Shown here piece after piece: positions 48,503 through 60,700 of a DNA stretch of 64,000 bases; position 1 is the stretch's first letter; each line of letters starts with the position of its first letter. The stretch lies in assembly GCA_028622995.1 (NCBI GenBank), contig JAJQJQ010000005.1, forward strand, positions 6,386,001-6,450,000, given 5' to 3'. This DNA comes from Panagrolaimus kolymaensis (taxonomy: Eukaryota; Nematoda; Chromadorea; Rhabditida; Panagrolaimidae). A program made the position numbers and the translations under genes. Under the pieces are notes generated by a model. It made no database searches and was not told the DNA's origin. It was given only the letters and a program-made list of their open reading frames with translations.

Positions 48503-51500
48503 CTAGAGATTCTTAATTTGTGCATCAAAATGTGGAGCTGGTTGTAATTCAAATGTAACCCGAATTGGTCCATCTACAAGGGTTCTTACAGGCAAATATG
48601 CATGAAGATCATTTGAAAATGCATTAGATTGTGATACTTCTCGCATAACAAATGATTGAAGAACAAATGGTTTAGGTGACGATGAAGGACCAGGGATGGG
48701 CTGAGCCTGAAAAAGTATAAATAAATAAATGGAGTTATATTTAAACAAATTTGCGTTTTTTATTTGAATGCCAATAATGTCAAAGAGTTAAACTATTTGT
48801 AAAGATTTTTTTAAAGATCTTAATTTTAATTATATTTGTTATTATGTTTATGTTAGTTTATAAATAAAATCTTACATATCCTTCCGGCATCGTATGAACT
48901 GACATTGGGCTGGCTGAACCACTCTGAAAAAATAAAATTTAAGTAAAATTTAATTCGAGTAAAGACTATAATAAACTTACAGTATGACTATGTTTTTCTT
49001 CAGGTAATTTAGCTAAACCTCCATGTGATCCACGCCGGGATAATTCAGATACAACATGTTCAATCATGGATCCAGTTTTTTCTTTTGTGGGTTCTTCACG
49101 CATAAATGAAGTTATAAGAGCTTCCTCAAAATCTTCAATAGTATCTTTATTTTCCTTTAATTCATCAGTATTTGAAGATGATTCTCCATTATTATTATCC
49201 TTCATTTCAACATCATCTTGTTCTTTTTGTTCACGTCGAAGATGTTGAATAATATGCATGCGGCATAAATAACTCGATGCAAATCGTTGATTGCATTTAG
49301 CACATGTGAAACATCGAATAATTTTATTAATTTTGCCTAAAATTTTTTTATTACAATAAATTTAAATCAAAAGTTAAAAATGGCTTACTTGGGGAAAGAA
49401 TCATTTTGGCTTCCTTTTTAGGTGACAATTTAATTTTATATTGATGATGAACAGTAGCCATATGATCATCTAAATTTTGTTGAGTTGAATATTTTCGGTG
49501 GCAAGAATTGCATGAAAATGAATTTGGAGAAACTCTTTCAACTTGTTCTTCTCCTTCCTCTTCTTTAACTTGCAAAGCTTGATTTTCAGCTGCCATTTTT
49601 AATGCTACTTCTCGAGTAATTTCCATTGCTTCATCATTTTCATCTTCAGTGGAAGAAAGTTTTTCTTCATTTAATTGTTCCCGAACTTGATCATCAGCAA
49701 CTTGGTTAAGTTGGAATGGTGTAGCAGAATCGGTGGGAAAAGCTTGAGCGGTGGTGGCGGAAGTTGTAGCTTTTGTAAAAAGATCAACAAGTTCTTGTTG
49801 AGTTAATTCATTTTCATGTTCGCTTGTTAAATGATTAATCAAATCTTGAATTCCATCTAAATCTGCTTCGCAATGATTGCATTTAAAATCATTTGTTGAT
49901 GGTGGAGGTGAAGCTCCAGAAGATGTGGTAGTTGGAGGAAATTCAAATGCTGTAATTCCACCTTGTGAAGCACCTGAATCAAGAGCAGAATTAGCTGTGG
50001 ATGGAGGCTTTGATGCTGAACTTGTGCAAGATATTTGTGAGCTTGCAGATGATGGAGCAACAACGGGTTGAATTCCATGAACACTGTGTTTGTGATCCTT
50101 CAATTGATTTCGAGTTTTCATATCGAGGTGACAAACATCGCATCTAAACAAAAATTAAGCAATAAATAATTATTAATATAGTTAGTTACAAAACAAACCT
50201 AAATGAAACTGAGCCTTCCTTTTCTTTTTCTTGAGTATCAATATTTGCTATGACTGTTTTGTTTTCATCAATAACAATATTATGCATTTTTAACATATGA
50301 GTTCGCAAAAAATATTTATTGCAAACTTCTTTATTGCATAAATCGCAATAATTTTTTGTGGTTGAAGAATATTGCCTTTTTGGAGCGGATGGCTTTGACA
50401 TCATTGATTGATTTAAACCATTCATGGCTTGATGATTTGAGAATTCCATTTCAAGAGATGGAAAGTTTGTTGGAAGCTGAGGAAGCATGAATGGCAAACT
50501 TGGAAATCCCGATGGCATCATACTTAAAAGATTTGCTTGTGAAGATGGTGTTGAAATTGATGGAGATGCTGATGCTGGAATCGCCGAATGTTGAGTAAGT
50601 TGGTGTTGAAGAAGCAAAGTTTGTGACCCAAATTCTTGGCTGCATTTATCACAATTAAACTTTTCTCCTTGTGGCTCAGGCGTTTTTACTCTAAAAATAT
50701 TTATTTATTAAATGTTTTAATAAAACTTTAATTTTACCTTGACAATTGTTGAATGAGACTTAATAAATCAGGTTGAGAACCAGCTTTATTATTTTGAGCT
50801 TCTTGAAAAGCTGCAAGCATGGCTTCAATATTATTTGACATTCCATCAACTGATTCCTTGTGCTTTGATTCTTCTTCATGGTGTTGCTTGACGGGTGAAG
50901 CAGATGATTCCAATTTGGGCAGTTTTGCTGGTGGAGTATCAGGAACATTGTCAGGTTCGACTCTAATTCCATGCTTCTTCTGTTTGTGAATTCTCAAGAA
51001 ATATCGATTGCAAAAGTTTTTATCACAAAATTCACAATATGAATCCTTGTTTGGGCTGTTCATCGAATTATTAGCACCACCAAAGAAATGACTACCTCCA
51101 CTTCCAGATGAAGTTGGAGTGGTTGGAATCATAGAACTGTGAGGTTGAGAGGTAGAAAGATTGAAATTTTGTGAATTAAAAAATTGCATTTGCTCAAGTA
51201 AATTGTTTGCAACTGCATTGGCTTGAGCATTAGTTTGCTGTGGGCCAGCGATGAGAGCCATAAGTTGAGCAAAATCATCTTGGGCATTTGCCGAAGCTGC
51301 TCCACCTGCAGTTGAAGGAGTTGCTGGAGTCATTTGGAGTTGTTGAGATGAAACTTCATTCGTTGAAGTTTGTGGTTGATTTTGTTGTTGGGAAAGGGTT
51401 GAAAGAAGTAGGGAAGCAAAATCCGGAGGAATTCCATTGGATGATGGAGCTGCTGCCGATGAAGATGTTGTAGTGGTATTCGCAGATGAGGTTGCATTTT

Positions 51501-51741
51501 TTAATGCAGCAAGTTGATTTGCATAAAGCCCCTAAAAATTTGAAATAATTAATTACTGCTTAATAAAAACCAGTTTACTACCACCTAAAAAATAAACTAA
51601 TAAAAATGTTCTTACCTGATCAAATGACGCAGATAATAAAAATTGAAATTCAGGTGGTAATTGATTTTCAGGTTTATCTGTGGTTTGATTTTGTTGTTGT
51701 TGAAATGCAAGATGAGGGAATGCAGAAGCAAGATTCTGCAT
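48503..51741 (-). CDS. Multi-C2H2 zinc-finger protein, probable transcription factor
   Basis: Seven exons (51616-51741, 50738-51531, 50199-50690, 49389-50143, 48981-49336, 48876-48923, 48503-48706) give 924 residues. Zinc fingers are spread along the protein with long Ser/Gln/Asn/Pro-rich linkers: YCEFCDKNFCNRYFLRIH, FNCDKCSQEFGSQTLLLQH, YCDLCNKEVCNKYFLRTH, FRCDVCHLDMKTRNQLKDH, FKCNHCEADLDGIQDLINH, FSCNSCHRKYSTQQNLDDH and FTCAKCNQRFASSYLCRMH. Two fingers share the unusual C-N-[RK]-Y-F-L-R pattern followed by MH/KH-(G/N)-I, hinting at internal duplication. The layout suggests a DNA- or RNA-binding nuclear regulator; I could not name the family. A leaderless acceptor at 51775 precedes the ATG by 33 nt. 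Confidence 0.85.
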
Positions 51742-54700
51742 TATTGCCTCGTCTATTTTTGAATATCAGGGTTTCTAAAAAACGTGGATATTTAATCAAA
51801 TGAAAGGTACTACGGTATCACAACAAAACATAATTACACATTCGCGGAAATAAGAACGGATATGAACTCGATTCGCGTCAAATCCAAACATTTCTAAATT
51901 AATAAAAAACTTTCAAAAATTTCACGATAATAATTTCCGGTAGAAACAAATCAAAAAAATTTTTAGGTTTAAAATATAAAACTGTTTTCAAACGGGTGAT
52001 TTTTAATTTTTATGTTTTAAAAAAAGTTTTTAATTGCAATAATTTTTCCACTTAATCATTTGACGTTTTATTTTTTGTGATGATCACCATCAACATTGCT
52101 ATCATCAATCGCCGACGCTTTTTTGTTGCTAAAAAATTTATTAGGCGTTTTGTTTTTGGAGGAGCGTAGAATAAAAAAAACTTGAAACTATCAAACTATT
52201 TTTTTTGTTTTATTCAAAAAGGTTTTTTTCTTTATTTTTTCTGGCCAAAATCTTTTTTTTTGCGCAAAAACAAATCACTTTGAAGCAGAGAGAAGCAAGA
52301 CTTGTTTTTTTTTTCTTCGCTGATTCAAAGAAGTTCCTCTCTTTTTTTTAACGCTTTTCTTTAAAAAATGAAACAAAAAACACACGCAAAAAAAAAAGAG
52401 AGAATCAACAAGTTAGCTAGCAACCGATGTTTTGTGGAATTTTTTTAAAACTCAAATGAGATTGAAATTTGCGATTAAAACAACGAAGTAAAAAAATTTT
52501 GGAAAAGCGTTTCAAACTTTTTTATTTGGAGGCTCGCAAGAGAGAGGTACATACATAATACTGCTGCCAAGGAAAAATATATATAAAAGACTTATGATAA
52601 GAATCAATTTTGAAATGAAAATTAATGAGGAAAAGAAGCGATGAAATTTAGAAAAATTTTAAAGACAAAAAAATATTTAAAAAAAGCGAAAGAAAAAAAA
52701 GTTTTCGAAAAAAGAATAAGCAAACAAAATGTATTTGCAATTTTGGGAATGGAGGATTGCAAAAATCTTGGAAGGCATCCTTGCGAACATTCAAGTGTTT
52801 TGATTGTAAAAACTTTAAATCAAAGAAAGAAAAGACAACCGATGCATTTTCAAATAAATTGGTACCTTTAAGGGATTATCGAAAGCTTCTATCAAATAAC
52901 AATTTGATGATTGAGGTCAGTATTTTGAGAGATTCGATGTTGGTAAATTAATTAGCTTTAAGATCGGAAGGGATAATTTAAATTTGACCTTGATAGAAGA
53001 TGGAAGGAAAATAAATTTGAAAAATAAAATAAACGTATTGTAAAAGAAAGGAGGGCTTTGATTTTGGGAGGCGTCTGGAGTTTTTAGGGTATTTTAGTTG
53101 GGAGTGATTTAAGACAAATGTGAAAGGATGGATGGTAATGAGGCAAAAGTTTGAAAATTATGGAAATATGTAACTCGCCATATTTTTTTCCCTAGCAGTT
53201 TTTAAGTATCAAAAGAACTGGTCAACGTCAAACAACTTAATGAAAGTTCAAAATAAAAAAGTAACGGTCACTTTAAAAGTATACTAAAAAAACGTGAAAC
53301 TCAATTATCGCAAAAAAAAAAATCAAATTCAGAAAAAAAGCACTTAGTCCATTGCGAAAAACTTCTGCATTTCCATTTTCACCTTCCATTTTTAGATTCT
53401 TTAATAAAAGTTTTTTTTTCTGCGCAAAAAAGTTTTAAAAAGTCAATTTTTTAAGGCTTCAAAATTTTTTACGCTTCTCTCATTTTTTATGAACATAACC
53501 AAAAAAAATCCACAAAAAACAGGAACTTCATCTTCATTTTTTTCTTTTTTCGATTCGTTCCTTCCTCGCAAATTATCTCATTTTTCTCTTTAAAAAAAAT
53601 GCGGCGATAATCCCCTTCTTTTATTTTTCTGTTCGCTGCGCGTAAAACGGCGACGACGACCGCTGGCTGTAGATTGCTTCAACTAAAAATGTCTAAAATT
53701 TTTGAACTTTTTTTCAACCTTCGCAGCAAAAAAATGCTTCTTTTTTAATGATGCTTTTAATTTTTTGATGAAATGAAGAAAAAAAAAAACGCGAAAAAGA
53801 AATCATCAATTTTGAAGTTCTTTTTTTGTTGTTGGCTGGAATGAACTGGATAAAAACACAGATTTTCTTAGAGTATATTATATTGCCTTAGGGGTTTTAT
53901 ATTGAAAAAAAAACTGGAAATGTAAAATTTGTAAAATAAGGGAAATTAAAAAAAGCAAACTTGAAAATTAGTTGAAATTTTAATGAATTACATTTTCGCT
54001 ATTTAATTTTCATGGTAGGGCCAAAAAACATTAACCATCTTAAAGCCAAACAAAAAAAAACACCTACAAACTAAAATTAATTTTTTAAATTTTGAATTTT
54101 AATTTTGATTAAAAAAATTTCGCTTTGTTTCAATTCCTGCATTCTATGGTAAAGTCGAAAATCCTATCCATTAATAATATCATGTTACAGTAACTATTTT
54201 TTTCTTTTCATTTAAAATTAAAAAACTTTCAATAATGTGATTGAATCAAATTAAAAAATAAAATAAAAAGAACTTCTTAATGATTGTCAAAAACAAACAA
54301 TCACACGATTAATCGACTTTAAAATAGTTCAAAGTCTTCTTTTCTTTTGTGGACAAAAAAAAAATGAAGTTGCAACAAAATTTTTTTTGACTGTGACGCC
54401 CCTTTTCATTTTCTTTAGTTTTTTAATTGCTTTCAAAGATCATTTTTCTTTATTCGAGTTTTTATATTTTATTTTTTTGTTGGCACACAAAAACGTGTAA
54501 GACAAAAAATGATTTTCTTCTATATATTTTTTTGTGAAATTTTTTCGATTTTTTTGTGTTGTCTTAAAAAAAAGTTTCGTCTTTTCTATGCTATCAGTAG
54601 CCTAAAAAAGAAGAAGAAGTACTTTGGCTCTTTCAAAAAATGTGCAAGTTCTTTTTTTTTGTCAACGAAATGGGGTGAATCTGAAAATGAAAAAAAGGGT

Positions 54701-57700
54701 AGAAGCGCGTGTTTCAAACTTTATCATTTTTTTAAACAATCAAAAAATAAATGAAAAATTTGTAGTTTTGAAATGAAAGAAAAAAAATGAAGAAGAATGA
54801 AACGGGCTTCCGGGTGAGAAAAGAAAAAAGAAAAATTACGGTAGTTATAGCTATGTTACTTTACAACAACATATTATATTTTAAAGTTAACATTTTTTAT
54901 GAGATGGTAGACATAGACTAAATATTTTTTTTCAAAAATTTTAACAATGAAAAAAAGTAATCTTTAAATATCTTTTGAACACCAACAATCAAAACTGATA
55001 AGGAAAAAACCCCTCTTGTTAAAAACATTGGAATTCAAAAGGTTATTTATTTTTTCGACGAGGAAGGAAAAGGAAGCTAGCTGCTAATATGGAAAAATAT
55101 TTAAAATAATTCAACATATTTTTCATTTTTTAAGAAACTAAATTTGTAGAAAAAGAGCGTGAAAAAAGTAACAGTTTTTTTAAATATATTTTTTTCTCGG
55201 TTAATTTTAAAATTTGAGTATCGTTTAAATAAAAAGCAGTTTAAAAATAAACTTTACGGAAAAAAATGCTATAGTGAGAAAAAAAAAATAAAAGAAGAGA
55301 GTTAACAGTTTTTTGATTGAGTAAATATTGACTTTTTTCTTTTATTTTTTTAAAAATATATTGCAAAAAAAGTTTTTTGTTTAATTTTTTTTACAAACTG
55401 AAGTTTTTTGATTTTATTATTGTAGCGTGGCTCATGATACTCGTCGTCGCAGCTGCTAATTTAAAAAAATCGGTTTTATTTATATAAAAAAAGTGGCGCC
55501 TAATTTTTTTATTATTATTTTAAAGTTTACTTTTGATTTTCACTCTTTGCTTTCACAACAAAAAAAAAAGAAAGGCTTGGCGAAAATCCAGGAAATTTGA
55601 GATAAACATTGAAGAATAATGCTTCATAGTTTTTGATTTTTAAAATCTATTGAGAAGAATAAAAAAATGAAATTCAATTGTAGCAAAAAAACCAAAGTTT
55701 AATATGAATAAAAAAACTCATAAAAAGTGAAAAGAGGACACGAAGAAATTATACTATAATTTCATCAAGACAAATAATATCTCCCATGCAAGGAAGGATA
55801 TGTTTTCACGAAAGCATAAAATAATAATAAGACTTTTGATTTATTATTTACTTATTTGCAGTATCATTTTATGGAAAAAATAGGCCACTCCCATATAAAA
55901 AATATTTAAAAAGAAAATTCAAAAATGAACCTGTAGTTTTCGAATTAAATCTGGTAATTTTAGGCCATAAATAAATCTTCACTCTTTCTTTATATCTCTT
56001 TTTCCCAATTTTTTTTTGAAGTTACGCTTACCAAAAAAAGATAATGCCAAAGATGGATTTTCAAAAAAAAAAGAGAGAAGGATTTAAAATTATAATCATC
56101 CAAATTATTAACTCCTATGAAAAAAAGGTAAGGCGTTACTGTAACCGTCACACTTTTTTCCTTATTATTTTTAAAATTAATTACTTTACGTAAAAAAATA
56201 ATATAATAATTTTTAAAAGTATAAACTCACAAAAAAGCTTCGAAGGCACATGCACTATGTATCACCAATGATGCCTTTATGTCTGTTCTATGTACACTTT
56301 CAAAATTTTTTTTAGGATAAGGCACCGTAAAAAAATTATATTCTGAACAAAGATTACTCTTACACCCCTCCTAAAAAATGATGGTAAGGAATTGATAATA
56401 AAAATTTAAAACAATAATTTTGCATTTAAAATTGTCAACAAAAAATTTTCATTGTTCATCAAAAAATAAAATAAAGAAGGAAGAGAACGCGACACTCGGA
56501 ATCACGCCGCGTGATAAAAATAAAATAGCAACCGATTAAAGCAGTTTGGGTTAAAAATGACAAAAAAAAAATGAAGCAGAAGAAGAAGTGATGGTGGCCG
56601 CTTATGGATACTTGATAGAGTGTGTTTTAATCAAATACATACATGGAAGAAAAAAAGAAAGTTTACTGTGACATAATTTTTCTTTTTCATTTATTACAAA
56701 TACAAGTTCTTCTTGCTTTATGTATGTATTTGTTTGTTTAAAAAAAAGTTGTAGAAAATTGAGTCAACTTTGATCTGGTTTGTTTCAGGAAAGAAAAGGG
56801 AAAAAGAAGAGAGGAAAAAAAAGTGCAAACAACTTTTAAATATTTTTAAAAACAAAAGAAAAAACGTTGCTGCAACATGATGTTATTTAAAAAAAATTGT
56901 TTACTTTGAGAGTGTAAAAAAGAAAACAATTTTTTAAAAAACAAAATTGTGGAGTTTTTTACAATATAATTTTTGGTCTCACAAAAAAATTGGCATGATA
57001 AATATTTTGAAACTTTAGTATCATTCAAAAATTATAAAGACTAATTTTGTTTTTTTAACCATAGCCGATTTTTTTCTTTCTTTCATTTAGCAACAAAAAT
57101 ATGAAACAAAAAGTCGTAAAAAATTAAAACGTTCTCACTCATAATCTATTATAGAAAACGAAAAGGAAAAAACACGAGCAATCATTAGTGTTTTTTCAAT
57201 TGAAAATTTTTTAACTGTTAATCAAAAAAAAAGCATTTTAGAGTTCCATTTTTTTTGTTTCTTTCTTTAAAAAAAAGTTTGAAGAAAAAAATTATTATGA
57301 TAAGGATCAAAAACCTTAAAAGCATTCCATTTTGTTTAAAAAAAATTTTTTTTAATGCTACAAAGGCTACCCAAAAAAATGAGAGAGACAAAGTTGAAAA
57401 GAATCTTTGTGCATTTTTTTGATGATTTTTTATATTTGAGTGAAAGCAGTGTTAACAAACATGGAAGAAGCAAATAAATAACATAAATTTTTTTTATAAT
57501 AAAATAAATTTAACAAGAGAATGGAAAAGGAAGATTCTTTTTTTTTGTTATAAATTTTAGTGAAAATGAATGGAAAAAAAGGAAGAAGCAAAAATGGTAT
57601 AAAAAAGAGATGGGTTTGGCGAGGATTGGTAAAAAGTAAAGAATTAAAAAATCAAGAAAGTTAGGTAGGTTTGTAATGAAATAAGAAATTTGGGGAGTAA

Positions 57701-60700
57701 TATAAAGTATTATGAAAAATACTAGAAATTATTTCACGGGTAAAAATAGTTTTTATTTTATTTTAAAAAGTTTGAAGTTAAAGTTTTGTGTGCTTTGTAA
57801 ACATACATATGTATTTAAATAATAGCTAAAGAGTTATTATAATAGCAATTAACACACATTTTAATTGCCTATGCATAAATTACTATCTATCCAAATTGCT
57901 GACCATCATTCATGGTCAAAAAGTGAGCCTAATCGCTGCTTGCCATGGCTCTCTTTGTTCATCAAAATAAAAAAGCGTGACAACAATTTTTTTAAATGTA
58001 AGTATATCAAAAGCGCGTTAAAGCGTTAAGGAAAAAAAGAACTGAATACTTTATTTTTTTTTATAATTTTTGACACAAGCGTGCTGCTGCGTATATCAAA
58101 ATCAAGAAACCGGCTTTCAACATTCAACAAAAAAACCTATCATCGGACGTCCTTTTTTTTCTAAAGTTTTAAGAATTTTTTAAAACTAAAAAAAGTTTAC
58201 TCTTTCAAACACTAATTTATCTTCTTATTTATTTTTTTCATTCACGTTTCTCGTTTTAAACTCTTTTTATATTAAGTTTTTTTTTGACTTTACAGAGAAC
58301 ATTTTTTAATCAATCAAATGTTTGTTTTAATATTTTCTTTAAAAAAGTTTAAACTTTTTATTTTTTCTTTCAAGAAACTGAAGAGCCGCCGTTAAATTTT
58401 TTTTATTAATGTGTTAAGTTTTTGATAAATCGCGAATTTTTTCTCTTTAATGATGATAAATGAAAATAAAAAGAAAAAAACGCGAACTCATAAATTATGT
58501 GGTTGCTTAGGGTTTGCACAAAGTATATTATTCGTATGAACTTTTGAAAACCTAAATAAAAAGATGCGGCAAATTGGAAGAAGTATATGATGACGTGTTA
58601 GAGACTACAAAACTCAAATAAATTTTGGGAAATATTATTTAAAAAACGAGGGTTGCAAGTCTAAATATTTCAAATTCTAAAAAAAGGTTCCAAGTATTGG
58701 TCTCAGCTTTAATTAGCCCTAAAATTCCACGACCATTTAACCCATTCAATTTCATTCATTTTATGAAGCCCTACTACCATTAAAAGCAGAATCCTATTTT
58801 TTTTTTGAGCTTTCAAAAAGTTTTTCAAAAAAAAACCTGATCTTCTCTCATTCATTCGTTTTTTTTTCTTCCATTCAATTTCAATTTACTCGTTTTGATT
58901 GTTGAAACGCATGAAAATTAGATATGAACGTATAAGTTGAAATATAATAAAAAAATGCGAAAAAAAGGCGAAGAAGAAGATGGAGTGGCGTTCATCATCT
59001 TCTTTTTTGTTTGAAATAAAAAAAGAACTTTTTTTATGATTGCATAAATGTCATCCACTTGAAGCCGCTTTTTCCCCCAAAAAAATTTTACGTGTTCGTT
59101 GATTGCAAAAAAAAAGCAAAACAAAAAAGATAGGGAAGGGATGATTTTTAATTCTGCGCAACCGAAAAAAAATTAAAATTAAAAAAGAAGATGAAAGAAA
59201 ACAGGAGTTTTTTTAATTCTAAAAAATTGGAAATGGTTAAGAAACATCCTTGAAAAAAGCTACATTTTTTTTTGACAAAAAATTAAAAACATAAAATGAA
59301 ATAGAAAAAAACTTTGGTTTGGATTAAATTTGTTACATTTTTTTTCTCTGTGGTTTTGCATAAATTCGAGGTTTAAAAAGAATAATAAATCGTTTTAAAA
59401 GCGAAACAAAAAAGTATATCAAAAAAATATAAAAAAAAAGTTGGAAAAAAACCAAAAATTTTCTTTTTATTGTTGTTGAATTTAAAATGTTGAAAACACG
59501 TTTTTATTGTATAAAACAATCCATAAAAAAAACAAGAGAAAAAGAGAGAGATAGCGATAGCAATGTTATATGCCTGCTGCCTCAGGCCAATTTTAGTAAT
59601 AAAAAAATGATTGAAAAAAAAAATGTTTTTTTACAATGAAAAAAAAATAGTTGCAAAAAATAGTGAAAAAAAACAGATTAGTTAAATTTTGGTTTTCTCT
59701 TTTTTTATATTTTGAAACAAAAACGCTAATTATAGATTTTTTTACGTTAAAACAGACGCATTAAAATATTATTTTACAAAGCAATATTTTTAACTACAGA
59801 ATTATTAATTATTAAAACTGTTAGCTCTGCTTTTATTTTTTAAATACAAAAGTTATAAAAAAAGAAATTAAAATCGCAACAAATGATACAAATTGAAAAC
59901 AAGTTCTCGATGAAAATGGATGGCTACTCTTCCATCCATTTTTTATCCCAGTCGCAGAGATTCTGTTTTTTACTTTTACATTTTTTTCACAAAATTTTAA
60001 CCACTTTTTTTTTGTTATTAAAAACGTGATGGCTATTATTTTCTTCTTCTCATAGTCCGGCTATTTTGAAAATATCTTCTTTTTTTAAATACTGCAGCGC
60101 ACACATAAAAAAAAATCACTCTTCGCATTTTTTTTCAATTCAGCGTTCATCCTTTTTAAAAAACGAATCAACAAAAAAAGCCAGATACTAACTAACAACA
60201 ACCAAAAAATAAAAAAATAAATGATCCTTTTTAACTTTTTTTTACTCTGTTCAATCATGATTTAATGGATTTTTACGTCAAAAAGAAAAAGAACCTACTA
60301 AGTTGCTATGTTTTTTAATGCACGTGAAATAAATCACAACAATAAAAAAAAGTTTTTATCCGAAACAATTTTTTTGCAAAACTTTTTCCAAAAATTGTAA
60401 ACTAACAAACGATGATCGTGATGGTACATAGCCAACAGTGATTTAAAAAAGACACAACTATTCTTTACTTAATGGCTATGATAAATAATCAAAACAGAAT
60501 AAAGAAAAAGTCTGATATCGAAAGTACAGAAGTACCTATTTATATACGGTCAATCCCCTCCTCATATGTCTTGTATTTTACAATATCTATGAATTTTTAA
60601 TTATTTCCAATAAACAAAAATCCATCCAAAAAACTCTTCTTGATACAAAACATGGAGCAGCAGCAGCTTATAAAAAAGCCGATTTAAAAAAAAGCTTAAG

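Noticed and set aside
59570..59595. Short GCCTG...CAGGC hairpin considered as a microRNA precursor
   Set aside because: Stem of about five pairs only; no known microRNA seed recognised.
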